A DNA stretch of 64,000 nt from Methylobacterium platani (lineage in GTDB: Bacteria; Pseudomonadota; Alphaproteobacteria; Rhizobiales; Beijerinckiaceae): contig NZ_LWHQ01000074.1 of NCBI RefSeq assembly GCF_001653715.1, forward strand, positions 16,387 to 80,386, read 5' to 3'. Positions 25,029 through 32,879 of this stretch are shown in pieces. Under the pieces are notes generated by a model. It saw only the letters and a list, made by a program, of their open reading frames with translations, searched no databases and was not told the DNA's origin. The position numbers and the translations under genes were made by a program. The first letter of the stretch is position 1. Each line of letters begins with the position of its first letter.

Positions 25029-25751
25029 ATGGGCATTGAGGTGTCGGCTACGAAGGTCGTGACGGTCAACGACGCTCACCAGAATGGTGTCGATACGTCG
25101 ATAGAAGCGAACCCGACTCATGGGCGACTGAAGGGTATCTGGCTCACCCACGTCTTCAGCCGCAACCGGAAAGGTGACCGCCGCGACGACGGCAATCCCC
25201 TGATGCACGCGCTGAAGGGGCGACGGGGATACTCCATCATGCCGTTCTGGGAGCAGCAGCTCCTGACGCGCGCGGAGCGTATCCTTGCGAAGGTGAGTGG
25301 GGATCTGCAGGGTTTTGACCACTGCATGCCGATCCCATCGTCCTCACCGTTCTGCGCTCGCTTCGCTGCGCTCGTGTCGGCGGCGTCTGGAGCACCGCTT
25401 CTCGAACCCTCATTCCTGTGCAAGAGACAGGTCGGCGAGCTCCTGGTAGAGGCGCGCGCCGCCCCCCCGAAAATGCGTCCTGGCTTGAAACGGGACTTCA
25501 CCTCTCAGCTGCACGCGTGGGAGCAGATGGACCCGGCGTCGATCTACCAGGCTAAGGACCTCGACGTTAACCTGCGCCAGTTCTTTGGCGCTTTTGCGCT
25601 GACCGGCGATCCGCCGGAGGTTCGGGGCACGCGCATTCTCGTCGTGGATGACCTGTTCGCGAGCGGGTCATCGCTCCTAGCTGTGAGGGAGATCCTTCAG
25701 AGCCGGCTCGGTGCCGAGGTCGCGTGTGTGTGCTTTCTCAGCGGTGTGTAA
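25029..25751 (+). CDS. Phosphoribosyltransferase-like (ComF-type) protein
   Basis: In this 240-aa protein the segment ILVVDDLFASGSSLLAVREI near residue 206 matches the type I PRTase PRPP-binding motif (two acidic residues followed by a Gly-Ser-Ser loop). The middle (GFDHCMPIPSSSPFCARFAA) resembles the 'D.ivpvPlS' strand of ComF-like PRTases. The N-terminal ~60 residues are unique. Orphan PRTases occur in defence and DNA-uptake contexts. It follows the zinc-ribbon and ExoX-C-like genes on the same strand and precedes a terminator. Substrate base unknown. Confidence 0.7.
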   Translation: MGIEVSATKVVTVNDAHQNGVDTSIEANPTHGRLKGIWLTHVFSRNRKGDRRDDGNPLMHALKGRRGYSIMPFWEQQLLTRAERILAKVSGDLQGFDHCMPIPSSSPFCARFAALVSAASGAPLLEPSFLCKRQVGELLVEARAAPPKMRPGLKRDFTSQLHAWEQMDPASIYQAKDLDVNLRQFFGAFALTGDPPEVRGTRILVVDDLFASGSSLLAVREILQSRLGAEVACVCFLSGV

Positions 25752-25959
25752 GGCCAAGATCGTTATCTTGACCCGGCGCGTTGGGGCGCTTAGATACAGG
25801 CCACTGGAGCGATCCACGACCTTGTATCAACCTCAGGGTCGTTAAATATGAGGCAAGGCCTAAAAACCTTGCAGGTCCGTGCTGGCACCGTGTCCCGAGG
25901 TCATACCCATAAGGGGAAAGTATCGGGAGGCCGCGAAGCGGGTGGCAAGAATACGAAAA

Positions 25960-25984
25960 GGGAGGCTGAAAAGCCTCCCTTTTT
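25960..25984. terminator. Intrinsic terminator, usable in both directions
   Basis: GGGAGGCT-GAAA-AGCCTCCC is a perfect 8-bp stem with a GNRA-type tetraloop, followed by TTTTT on the plus strand. The minus strand also ends in a T-run (CTTTT). It sits about 210 bp after the PRTase-like gene and about 135 bp beyond the 3' end of the convergent integrase gene. Transcribed sequence 25752-25959 shows no gene; a small RNA ending here is possible. Confidence 0.75.
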
Positions 25985-26120
25985 CGCGTTCGGTGCCTGC
26001 ATGGTGTGAGCCGACTCGGAGATTGCGCTTCTTACAGCCTTCGTCCCTCTGCAGACTTAGCTGCTCCGCGGGAGACAGGCCAATGCTTAAATTTGATATT
26101 AGGAGCACAAAACACGCATC

Positions 26121-27182
26121 TTATGCCCTGTTCTGTAGTGTCGCGAGTTTCCGGGCGGCACCACGCTGTGCGCGTAGGCGCTCGCCATAGCGGGCCGGCA
26201 TGGTCGGTGTTTTCCAAGACCCGGCCTGCATTACCTCGAGCAGCTCGAAGCCAGCCGCGAACATGTCCTGGGTCGCTCCGACGCGGGTCGAGTGCCCAGA
26301 GGGGAGGCGTCCGAGCTTCAAGCCGGCCGCCGCAGCCAGCGCTCGGAACACCCGCGCCACGTCCCTGTCACCGAGCGCGCGCGCGCCGACCTTGCCGCCC
26401 TTGGTCAGCGGCCGGAACAGCGGCCCACTCTCAAGCCCGGCCGCGGCGATCCAGGCCTCGACATGGCCCATGGTGTCGGGGGCGAGGTACTTGATCGCGC
26501 CTTCGCCTTCCTGGTCGGCTTTCGACCGCCGCACGAGCACGGTGCCCGAGCCGTCGGCGCCACGCTCCAGATCCCCTATATCTAAGGAGACGAGCTCGGA
26601 ACGGCGCAGCAGCGTGTCGTAGGCGACCGCCACGAGGGCGGTGTTGCGCAGAGCGATCAGCGGGGATCCGCCTTCACCTTCCGACACCCGCCGATGCAGG
26701 CGCTCGGTCGCCTTCGTGGCGAGCATGCGGTCGATGCTGGTGCGGTTGAGGGGCTCGGCCTGCTTCTGGCGTCGGCCCTTGGTGCGGTTCATCCGTTTGA
26801 TCGCGAGCCGGACGATCTCGTCGGTGCAGGGGTTAGGCAGGCCTGCGGCCCGGTGCAGTGCGGCGATCGACGAGCGGTAGCGTTCGACCGTGGCGCGCGA
26901 TTTCACTACGGCCTGGGCGTCGATGAAGGCGGCAATCGTCTCGGGAGTTGCGGGCAGCATGGTCCGACCGGTCTCTCGGCACCAGGTGGCGAAGATCCGG
27001 CTGTCGGCGGCGAAGGCCCGCACCGTGTTGTCGGCGAAGGCACCGTGTGCGGCGCGGGCGTGCGCCTCCACGCGCTCGATCAGGATCTCGTCGGCCGGCG
27101 GCAGCGCTGCGGCGAGCGGGACCGGCAAGGCCGGCGCCTCGTGGAGGGATTCAGGGGGCGGGTCGGCGCGGTCGAGGTCCAT
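26121..27182 (-). CDS. Tyrosine-type site-specific recombinase (integrase)
   Basis: The 353-aa protein has an N-terminal SAM-like core-binding domain (NTVRAFAADSRIFATWCRET ... ATVERYRSSIAALHRAAGLP) and a catalytic domain. The catalytic domain shows the first Arg in LLRRSELVSLDI, the Lys in VRRSKADQEGEG, the box-II SGHSTRVGATQ (HxxR) and a terminal Tyr in MPARYGERL. The residues needed for DNA cleavage all look present, so it may be active. It lies on the minus strand, directly upstream (5' side) of a short lox-like dyad and a divergent VapBC pair. It most likely mobilises or resolves a nearby island or plasmid; the target site is not proven. Confidence 0.88.
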   Translation of the reverse strand: MDLDRADPPPESLHEAPALPVPLAAALPPADEILIERVEAHARAAHGAFADNTVRAFAADSRIFATWCRETGRTMLPATPETIAAFIDAQAVVKSRATVERYRSSIAALHRAAGLPNPCTDEIVRLAIKRMNRTKGRRQKQAEPLNRTSIDRMLATKATERLHRRVSEGEGGSPLIALRNTALVAVAYDTLLRRSELVSLDIGDLERGADGSGTVLVRRSKADQEGEGAIKYLAPDTMGHVEAWIAAAGLESGPLFRPLTKGGKVGARALGDRDVARVFRALAAAAGLKLGRLPSGHSTRVGATQDMFAAGFELLEVMQAGSWKTPTMPARYGERLRAQRGAARKLATLQNRA

Positions 27183-27227
27183 GGGCGGACCCTAACCGAT
27201 CGCACCCTAACGATCCACTAATTAGGT

Positions 27228-27247
27228 CCGATAGACGCTATTATCGG
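27228..27247. other. Lox-like dyad next to the integrase gene
   Basis: CCGATA, an 8-bp spacer (GACGCTAT), then TATCGG. The arrangement (short inverted arms around an 8-bp spacer) resembles a core site of Cre-type recombinases, but the arms are only 6 bp. It lies 46 bp upstream of the integrase start. Just before it are two direct copies of an ACCCTAAC-GATC-type motif (27189-27216). Weak evidence. Confidence 0.3.
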
Positions 27248-27357
27248 TAGCAATCTGATGCCTCAAAATCGGTTGTCATTATGCTCCTCTGAGACTGCCG
27301 TGCGCCGCCGCCATTCGGGCATGACCGACTCCAGAACCACTCATACCGGTGGCATTG

Positions 27358-27383
27358 AATGTCACTTCGATAAAAATGACATT
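27358..27383. promoter_or_regulatory. Candidate VapBC autoregulatory operator
   Basis: AATGTCA (27358-27364) and TGACATT (27377-27383) form a perfect 7-bp inverted repeat with a 12-bp spacer, 54 bp upstream of the vapB start. VapBC complexes usually repress their own promoter through such dyads. The surrounding sequence is locally AT-rich, as expected for a promoter. Confidence 0.45.
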
Positions 27384-27436
27384 TCCTTACCTACCTGATA
27401 CGATGCCCTTCTCCCCTTGAGAGAAACAGCCATTCC

Positions 27437-27700
27437 ATGACGCTCGTTACCGATGTGAAGCTGGCTGCAAATGGCCGCATGCTTCTGCCACAGGCTGTCC
27501 GCGATGCCATGGGTATCACAGGCGAGACGCGCATCATCGTCACCGTCGATGGCACCGAGGTACGCCTATCGCCGATCAAGAATGTGGTCTCGAAGCTGCA
27601 AGCCCTCTATCGCGAGCATGCCACGCAGGATGCGGATTCGGCTGCCTTCCTCGACGAGCGGCGCGAAGATGACGCCGATGGGCAGGATGCCAAGGTATGA
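27437..27700 (+). CDS. vapB: VapB-type antitoxin (AbrB/SpoVT fold)
   Basis: The 87-aa protein begins with a swapped-hairpin AbrB domain (LAANGRMLLPQAVRDAMGIT, TVDGTEVRLSP) and ends with an acidic tail (FLDERREDDADGQDAKV) typical of a toxin-binding region. Its stop overlaps the ATG of the PIN-domain toxin gene by 4 nt, the standard coupling of VapBC pairs. It binds DNA to repress the pair and neutralises VapC. A 7-bp dyad upstream is a plausible operator. Confidence 0.85.
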   Translation: MTLVTDVKLAANGRMLLPQAVRDAMGITGETRIIVTVDGTEVRLSPIKNVVSKLQALYREHATQDADSAAFLDERREDDADGQDAKV

Positions 27701-28083
27701 GCAATGTCGTCTTCGACACCTCGGCAGTGGTCGCCCTGCTGCGGGGTGAGCCAGGAGCGGACGCGGTGGCGAGCCGAGTTGGCCAAGCCGCCATGTCGAC
27801 CGTCAACCTCCAGGAGCTGGTGAAGGCGCTGCTCCTGCGCGGCCTGACGCGGCCTGTGATCGAGGAGATGGTTCGTGAGCTGCGCCTCGACCTGCACGCC
27901 CACGATCGCGACGCAGCCTTTCGCGCGGCCTTCCTGACCGAGGCGACACGCCAGCATGGCAGTGGGCTTGGCGACCGCACCTGCATGGCTCTGGCGATCA
28001 AGCTCGGCGTGCCGGTGATGACGACGGATCGCGCCTGGGCGAGCTTGGAGATCCCTGGCTTGTCGGTCGAGGTGATCCGCTGA
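27697..28083 (+). CDS. vapC: VapC-type PIN-domain ribonuclease toxin
   Basis: The 128-aa PIN-domain protein has VFDTSAVVALLRGEPG (first acidic residue), NLQELVKALLLRG (Glu), GSGLGDRTCMALAI (Asp, the 'GDR' stretch) and VMTTDRAW (last Asp). All four acidic positions of the metal site appear present. VapC toxins cleave tRNA or rRNA when the antitoxin is degraded. It is coupled to vapB by a 4-nt overlap. Another antitoxin-like gene follows after 16 bp. Confidence 0.88.
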   Translation: MSNVVFDTSAVVALLRGEPGADAVASRVGQAAMSTVNLQELVKALLLRGLTRPVIEEMVRELRLDLHAHDRDAAFRAAFLTEATRQHGSGLGDRTCMALAIKLGVPVMTTDRAWASLEIPGLSVEVIR

Positions 28084-28099
28084 CCGGGAGGGCACTGGC

Positions 28100-28348
28100 A
28101 TGGCCTCGCATTCCGCCACGATCCACGAGGGCGGTAGGATCGCCATTCCCGCCGACCTGCTGCACGAGCTCGGGCTCCAGGACGGCGACACCGTTGTTCT
28201 GGATGTGGTCGAGGGCGTACTCCGGGTTCGCTCGCGCGACGCGGTGATCGCCGAAATCCAGGCACTCGTCCGGGGGTTCGTTCCCGAGGGCGTCAGTGTG
28301 GTCGACGAGCTGATTGCGGAGCGGCGTGCCGAGGCGGCGAGGGAGTAG
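28100..28348 (+). CDS. Orphan AbrB/VapB-like antitoxin
   Basis: The 82-aa protein shows an AbrB-type start (HEGGRIAIPADLLHELGLQDG, VVLDVVEGVLRVRSRDAV) and a helical acidic tail (VVDELIAERRAEAARE). It is not followed by a toxin gene; an IS1182-type element begins about 78 bp downstream. The partner toxin was probably lost, or this copy now acts with the neighbouring VapC. It differs from the upstream VapB in sequence, so it is not a recent duplicate. Function inferred from fold only. Confidence 0.7.
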   Translation: MASHSATIHEGGRIAIPADLLHELGLQDGDTVVLDVVEGVLRVRSRDAVIAEIQALVRGFVPEGVSVVDELIAERRAEAARE

Positions 28349-28425
28349 GCGTAGGACTGGTGCCTCCAGGCCCGCCGGGGTCAAAACCCAATCAGCTCGA
28401 CCGTCCGAAGGGCCGTTGAGGGTGC

Positions 28426-30008
28426 AGGCTGTGTGAGAACGCGGTTTTGGTGGATGGGCAGGTGAGTGAGCCCTTGCAGCGAACTCGCGTGCACAGGTCG
28501 GCTCACGCCCGGATCGCCGTGATCAGCGCTCCAACCCCGAGGATCTGGATCATTCTCTTCATGTTGTAGGCCAGAACCTGCAAGCTCATTTCGGTTCTGA
28601 CCTTCGCCAGTGTTCGGGTCAGGAAGTGCGTCGCCCCCATCCAGGCCTTCATCGTGCCGAACGGATGCTCGACGGTCTGGCGACGGATCAGCATCGCCTC
28701 CGGCATCCTATCGAGCCGCTCCTGCATGGCATCGAGCACGCCCTCATGCACCCAACGCTTGATCCGCCTCGCCTTCGTTGGCGTGCAGCGAGGTTTGAGC
28801 TCACAATTCGAGCAAGCCGTCGGATTACTGTAGGGATCCATGGCGTCATCACCGGACTGGCGGTCAGACCGGGCAGCCCCCTTGGTCAGATGCTGGCCGG
28901 CGGGGCATGTGTAGTGGTCTTTCTCGGCGTCGTAGATGAAGTCTTGTCCGGTGAAGAGGCCTCGCTTGGCGTGGTTCGAGGTGAGGGTCTTGGGCACGCA
29001 CGGCAGGAGGCGAGTGCCTTCACACGCCAGAACTTGATCGCCGTTGAGGTAGCCCCGGTCGGCCAGCACCGTGAGTGTGGGGCATCCCGTCGCCTCTTGG
29101 GCCAGGAGCCCCATCGGAACGAGCTGGGCGCGGTCGTTGCCGATGTTGGTCACGGTATGGGCGACGATCAGATGGTGCTCAGTATCGACGGCCGCCTGAA
29201 CATTGTACCCGACGATCCCAGTTCCCTTGCCGCGGGTCGCCATCGCGCGAGCATCGGGGTCGGTCAACGAGATCTGCTGGTCAGGTGCTTCCTCGACCTG
29301 CTGACGCATGGCTTGCAGGTCTTTCATCTGCTCGCGCAGAGCTGTGATCTTCTCGGTGAGCCGCGCCGTTCGTGCCTCGGCGATATCACTTGGCTGGCGG
29401 TCGGCTCGGTCCAGGGCCGCGAGATAGCGGGCGACGCTCGCCTCGACCTGAGCCAGACGCGCCTCGACCTTGGCCGCAGTAAAATTCTTGTCGCGATTGT
29501 TGACAGCCTTGAATTTGCTCCCGTCGATCGCAACGACCGCCTTGCTGAACAGGTTCAGCCGACGACAGAGGACGACGAACTGTGCGCAAACGGCCTGGAT
29601 CGCGGATCCATTGTCCTTGCGAAAGTCGGCCAGGGTCTTGAAGTCGGGCATCAGCCGGCCGGTCAGCCACATCAGCTCAATGTTGCGCTGGGTCTCGCGT
29701 TCGAGACGGCGGCTCGACGGGACGCGGTTGAGGTAGCCGTAGAGGTAGATCTTGAGAAGCGTCGCCGGATCATAGGCTGGACGGCCAGTCGCCTCAGGTA
29801 CGGCTCTGGCAAACCCGAGGGTGGCAAGATCGAGTTCGTCAACAAAGACCTCGACGAGGCGGACCGGGTTATCCGCTGTCACGTAATCATCAAGGCAATC
29901 AGGCAGGAGCGTGCTCTGACGACGATCATCACCGGCGATGAAGCGGGCCATCCCGACCTCCTCAGATCGGGAGAAAGCTTAGCAGATCAGGGCGTTTTCA
30001 CACAGCCT
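28426..30008 (-). mobile_element. Complete IS1182-family insertion sequence
   Basis: The ends carry a 17-bp inverted repeat with 16 matches: AGGCTGTGTGAGAACGC at 28426-28442 and GCGTTTTCACACAGCCT at 29992-30008. One transposase gene fills the element. I cannot see a clear target-site duplication at the borders. It sits between the orphan antitoxin gene and a GNAT gene. Confidence 0.88.
28503..29951 (-). CDS. IS1182-family transposase
   Basis: The 482-aa DDE transposase of the IS1182 group starts MARFIAGDDRRQSTLLPDCL and contains GRPAYDPATLLKIYLYGYLN, VVAIDGSKFKAVNNRDKNF (first Asp), YNVQAAVDTEHHLIVAHTVT, TVLADRGYLNGDQVLACEGT (second Asp) and RRQTVEHPFGTMKAWMGATH (Glu region). The coiled middle (ARLTEKITALREQMKDLQAM) and the CxxC-type zinc segment (CSNCELKPRCTPTKAR) are typical of the family. 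Full length with no frame break, so the element may be active. Confidence 0.93.
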   Translation of the reverse strand: MARFIAGDDRRQSTLLPDCLDDYVTADNPVRLVEVFVDELDLATLGFARAVPEATGRPAYDPATLLKIYLYGYLNRVPSSRRLERETQRNIELMWLTGRLMPDFKTLADFRKDNGSAIQAVCAQFVVLCRRLNLFSKAVVAIDGSKFKAVNNRDKNFTAAKVEARLAQVEASVARYLAALDRADRQPSDIAEARTARLTEKITALREQMKDLQAMRQQVEEAPDQQISLTDPDARAMATRGKGTGIVGYNVQAAVDTEHHLIVAHTVTNIGNDRAQLVPMGLLAQEATGCPTLTVLADRGYLNGDQVLACEGTRLLPCVPKTLTSNHAKRGLFTGQDFIYDAEKDHYTCPAGQHLTKGAARSDRQSGDDAMDPYSNPTACSNCELKPRCTPTKARRIKRWVHEGVLDAMQERLDRMPEAMLIRRQTVEHPFGTMKAWMGATHFLTRTLAKVRTEMSLQVLAYNMKRMIQILGVGALITAIRA

Positions 30009-30024
30009 CGGTGGAAAGCAGCCC

Positions 30025-30561
30025 TTAAGCGCGATGCATGCGGCTCTGGCCGTAAGCCTCAACGGTGGATGCCTCGAACGGCGCTGGGAGCATGGTTGGG
30101 CCGATCCTTCGAGATCCCAACCGCTTTGCCACGGCGATCGAAGGATGGTTCTCCGGGTCGATGATATGGATGACCTCTTCCCACCCGAGATAGTTGAACA
30201 CCCAATCGATGCAGGCTCCCGCCGCCTCCGTAGCGTAACCCTTTCCCCATGCCGAACGAGCCAATGACCAGCCGACCTCTGGTCCAGGCCAGCCCTCGGG
30301 TTGCCAGGGCCCAGCGTGACCGATCCAATGGCCCGTGTCCTTCTCAATGATCGAGAAGTTGCTAAACCCACGCACAACCCATGCGCCGACGTAGGTAGAG
30401 AGGCTTCGCCACGCCACTGATCGAGGCTTTGGCCCTCCCAGGTAGCGGGTAGCTTCGGCATCACCCATTAGGGCGATCCACGCCTCCAGATCGTCCGCCG
30501 TTGGCGGTCTGAGAACGAGACGGGGTGTATCGAGGGTTGGGCCAAGCATCACAGATACCAT
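30025..30561 (-). CDS. GNAT-family N-acetyltransferase (RimJ-like)
   Basis: The 178-aa protein has the RimJ-type start TLDTPRLVLRPPTADDLEAW, the core strands HWIGHAGPWQPEGW and EVGWSLARSAWGKGYATEA (acetyl-CoA-binding loop GKGYATEA) and the late NHPSIAVAKRLGSRRIG. Such enzymes acetylate protein N-termini or small amines. ATG 30561 or 30549 are both possible starts. The IS1182 element begins only 16 bp after its stop, so the gene escaped disruption. No neighbours give a functional hint. Confidence 0.8.
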   Translation of the reverse strand: MVSVMLGPTLDTPRLVLRPPTADDLEAWIALMGDAEATRYLGGPKPRSVAWRSLSTYVGAWVVRGFSNFSIIEKDTGHWIGHAGPWQPEGWPGPEVGWSLARSAWGKGYATEAAGACIDWVFNYLGWEEVIHIIDPENHPSIAVAKRLGSRRIGPTMLPAPFEASTVEAYGQSRMHRA

Positions 30562-30708
30562 ACCGCCGAGACCGAATGCTCGATGTCTAGGGCATGGCTC
30601 TAAGTCCGAAAAGGGTCGAAAGCTGCTGTTCACAACGGTCAAGCTGATCGGTTTTTACCCTAGGTCGCAGGCTGCGCGAGCCTGGTGCAGGCCCTGGGAG
30701 CGGAGCCC

Positions 30709-30954
30709 TTACCCCACCGGTGCCACCAGCACCGCCGTCCTTACCGCCTGCCGCCTTCGCTCCGGCGTCGCATCCTCGACGGCAAGCTCGTCGGTCGACC
30801 ACTTGTGCGCGAGGACGGCCGCGGCGACGTCGAGGCGTTTGTCGCCGATCTCCAGCACGACCGGCTGAGACGGGTCGGCGAGGTAGGCCGAGACCGACGC
30901 GTCGAGCGCGTCGCGGGTCAGGAGCTTGGCTCGAAAGGCTTCACCGCCAGTCAT
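30709..30954 (-). CDS. Small hypothetical protein
   Basis: ATG 30954 gives 81 aa: MTGGEAFRAKLLTRDALDAS, then YLADPSQPVVLEIGDKRLDV, AAAVLAHKWSTDELAVEDAT and a basic end ERRRQAVRTAVLVAPVG. Composition is protein-like and better than the other frames. It probably belongs to an unnamed alphaproteobacterial small-protein family. An upstream ATG at 30984 adds 10 residues. Function unknown. It faces leftward into the GNAT gene. Confidence 0.5.
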   Translation of the reverse strand: MTGGEAFRAKLLTRDALDASVSAYLADPSQPVVLEIGDKRLDVAAAVLAHKWSTDELAVEDATPERRRQAVRTAVLVAPVG

Positions 30955-30999
30955 CACATCTTCACCCGGTCGATTCCTGCGCAAAGGGGGGGCCCCTGA

Positions 31000-31114
31000 G
31001 TCTCACCATGAGACTTTTGGTACAGGTCCCGCTCCCCCCCTCCCGCCGCCCCGAAGGGTCATGCGCGGGGCCTCTCCAGTCCCACCATGGGAATTTTGGT
31101 ACAGGTCCCGCTCC
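31000..31114. repeat. Two-copy 36-nt hairpin repeat
   Basis: Copies at 31000-31035 and 31079-31114 differ at only 3 of 36 positions. Each starts with a dyad around CCA (GTCTCA-CCA-TGAGAC and TCCCA-CCA-TGGGA) and ends with the same TTTTGGTACAGGTCCCGCTC tail. One pair of differences (T-A to C-G) preserves base pairing. The second copy abuts the left end of the IS3-derived element. Confidence 0.7.
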
Positions 31115-31498
31115 TGGTCAGCCCCCGTCGGAATGGTCCGCCCTGAAGTATGGCTTTGAGCCGACGGAAGACGGCCTACATCACGCCTGGCTCACCGTGG
31201 GAGAACGGCTACATCGAGAGCTTCAACGCGAGGCTACGGGACGAGCTGCTGAACGGAGAGATCTTCTACTCTCTGCGAGAGGCGCAGATCCTGATCGAGA
31301 GCTGGAGGAGGCACTACAACGGGGTTCGGCCGCACGCCTCGCTCGGCTATCGCCCGCCGGCCCCAGAGGTATTCGTGCCAGCCTTAACCGCTTGGCCGGC
31401 TGCGCTCGCCCGACCGGCTCCGCCGGCCAAGCTACCCGTGGTGGAAAGGCCCACGGTCCACTAACATTCCACTCGGGCCACCTCGTGGGGGCTGACCA
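31115..31498 (+). mobile_element. Internally deleted IS3-family element
   Basis: The element is bounded by a perfect 12-bp inverted repeat, TGGTCAGCCCCC at 31115-31126 and GGGGGCTGACCA at 31487-31498. Only 384 bp remain, against about 1.2-1.5 kb for a normal IS3 element, and only the 3' end of orfB survives. It behaves like a small non-autonomous derivative. No obvious target-site duplication. Confidence 0.8.
31150..31464 (+). pseudogene. IS3-family transposase orfB, C-terminal fragment
   Basis: From residue ~8 the product reads TAYITPGSPWENGYIESFNA, RLRDELLNGEIFYSLREAQI and RPHASLGYRPPAPEVFVP, the end of the IS3 OrfB integrase domain, including the last catalytic Glu region. The first two catalytic Asp regions and all of orfA are missing. 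The fragment starts right after the left-end sequence, showing an internal deletion. It cannot be an active transposase by itself. Confidence 0.85.
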
Positions 31499-31499
31499 C

Positions 31500-32374
31500 C
31501 CATCGCAGCAACCTTCGACTTCCGCGACGAGACCGGCGCGAGCCTGTCGGATGTCGCGCGGCTCGACACCATGGTGACCGTGGTCGACGCGGTGAACTTG
31601 ATGAAGGATTACGACTCGCGCGACTTCCCACGCGACCGCGGCGAGACGGCCCGGGAGGAGGATGCCCGGACCCTGGTCGACCTCTTGGTCGAGCAGATCG
31701 AGTTCGCCGACGTCGTGGTCGTCAACAAGGCCGACGACGTCACGGACGAGGAGCGCGTCCGGGTCATCCAAGTCGTGCGCGGGCTCAATGCCGATGCCTG
31801 CATCGTCCCGGCTAGCCATAGCCGATTAGCCCTGGCGGAGGTGCTGGAAACCGGTCTCTACAGGGATGAGCGGTCGCAGACTCATCCGCTCTGGTACCGC
31901 GAACTGTTCGACTTCGCCAAGCACGTACCGGAGACCGAGGAATACGGTATTCGCAGCTTCGTGTTCCGGGCCCGCCGCCCATTCACCCGCGCAAGTTCTA
32001 CAATCTCGTCGAGCGCGGCTTCCCGGGCGTGATCCGGGCCAAGGGGCATTTCTGGATCGCCTCGCGCCCGGACTGGATCGGCGCGCTCTCGATCGCCGGA
32101 CAGATCACCCGCACCGAAGGCCTCGGCTCCTGGTGGGCCGCCGTGCCGAAGGCGCGTTGGCCCACCAGCGAGGAATTCGCGTCCCTAATGCGCCGGCATT
32201 GGAGCCCGAGCTGGGGCAACCGGCGCCAGGAGATCGTGTTCATCGGCGGCCCGGACATGGACGAGGGGGGCGATCCGCTCCGCCCTCAATCCCTGTCTTG
32301 TCGGCAGCGTCACGACGGGGCTGACGAAGGCGCAGAAGTGGCTCGACGATCCGTTCCCGGTCTGGGGATCGTGA
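31500..32374 (+). pseudogene. Truncated, frameshifted CobW/G3E-type GTPase gene
   Basis: Reading begins without a start right at the IS3-derived element (IAATFDFRDETGASLSDVAR). It continues through VTVVDAVNLMKDY, FADVVVVNKADDVTDEER (G3E NKxD motif) and THPLWYRELFDFAKHVPETE. A one-base loss near 31980 shifts to VIRAKGHFWIASRPDW ... RTEGLGSWWAAVPKARWP ... WGNRRQEIVFIGGPDMDE. A second shift in a G-run near 32275 gives the normal end LVGSVTTGLTKAQKWLDDPF. The N-terminal GTPase Walker A part is absent. CobW proteins are metal chaperones, often for zinc or cobalt. The gene is clearly dead. Confidence 0.85.
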
Positions 32375-32551
32375 GCGGAGGAAGATAATCGCCCAGGCGT
32401 CTTCGCCCGTTGAGCGTCGGACCCGGCATCGTTCCGCGACAGACACGGTCTGTCACACAATGGCAACAGACGGGAGTCGATCCGGCCCGTCATCCGTTGG
32501 GAGACGCGACTGCGATTGACAGCAGGGTGGACGATCCCCGACGACCGACAT

Positions 32552-32745
32552 CGGTCAAGGTTCCCGTCATCCCCTGGATGGCGGGCTAAGAGGGAATCCG
32601 GTGCGGCGCGCCATGCGCCCAGGCCGGAGCTGTCCCCGCAACTGTAAGCGGTGAGCCATCCGTCGAGCAGGGTCACTGGTGCACGAGCACCGGGAAGGCC
32701 GGACGGATGGCGGCGACCCGCGAGCCAGGAGACCTGCCCTGACCC
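32552..32745 (+). ncRNA. Cobalamin riboswitch
   Basis: The leader contains the conserved cobalamin elements in order: AAGAGGGAATCCGGTGCG, CCGGAGCTGTCCCCGCAACT, GTAAGCGG, CGGGAAGGCCGG and the B12-box CGAGCCAGGAGACCTGCC. A closing GGTCA/TGACC pair (32553-32557 with 32740-32744) bounds it. It lies 134 bp before a methyltransferase gene that is followed by a TonB receptor and a FecCD-type ABC transporter, all on the plus strand. It should repress them when adenosylcobalamin is plentiful. Confidence 0.93.
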
Positions 32746-32879
32746 TGTTTCGTCTCGTGGGCGGGGTGTCCCGGCGGGTCGCGCACATGCGCTGCCGGTG
32801 CTCGGCCGCGCATGCCTCGCGTCCTCGGTCATCCCCCTGCGATCCTCTCTCATGACGGTTCGGGGAAGGACCATCGGAC

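Noticed and set aside
25879..26190. 103-codon frame spanning the terminator before the integrase
   Set aside because: It reads straight through a strong hairpin-plus-T-run terminator and into the antisense of the integrase gene.
31000..31114. Possible CRISPR repeats
   Set aside because: Only two copies, hairpin-forming and with a 43-bp interval, and no cas gene in the window.
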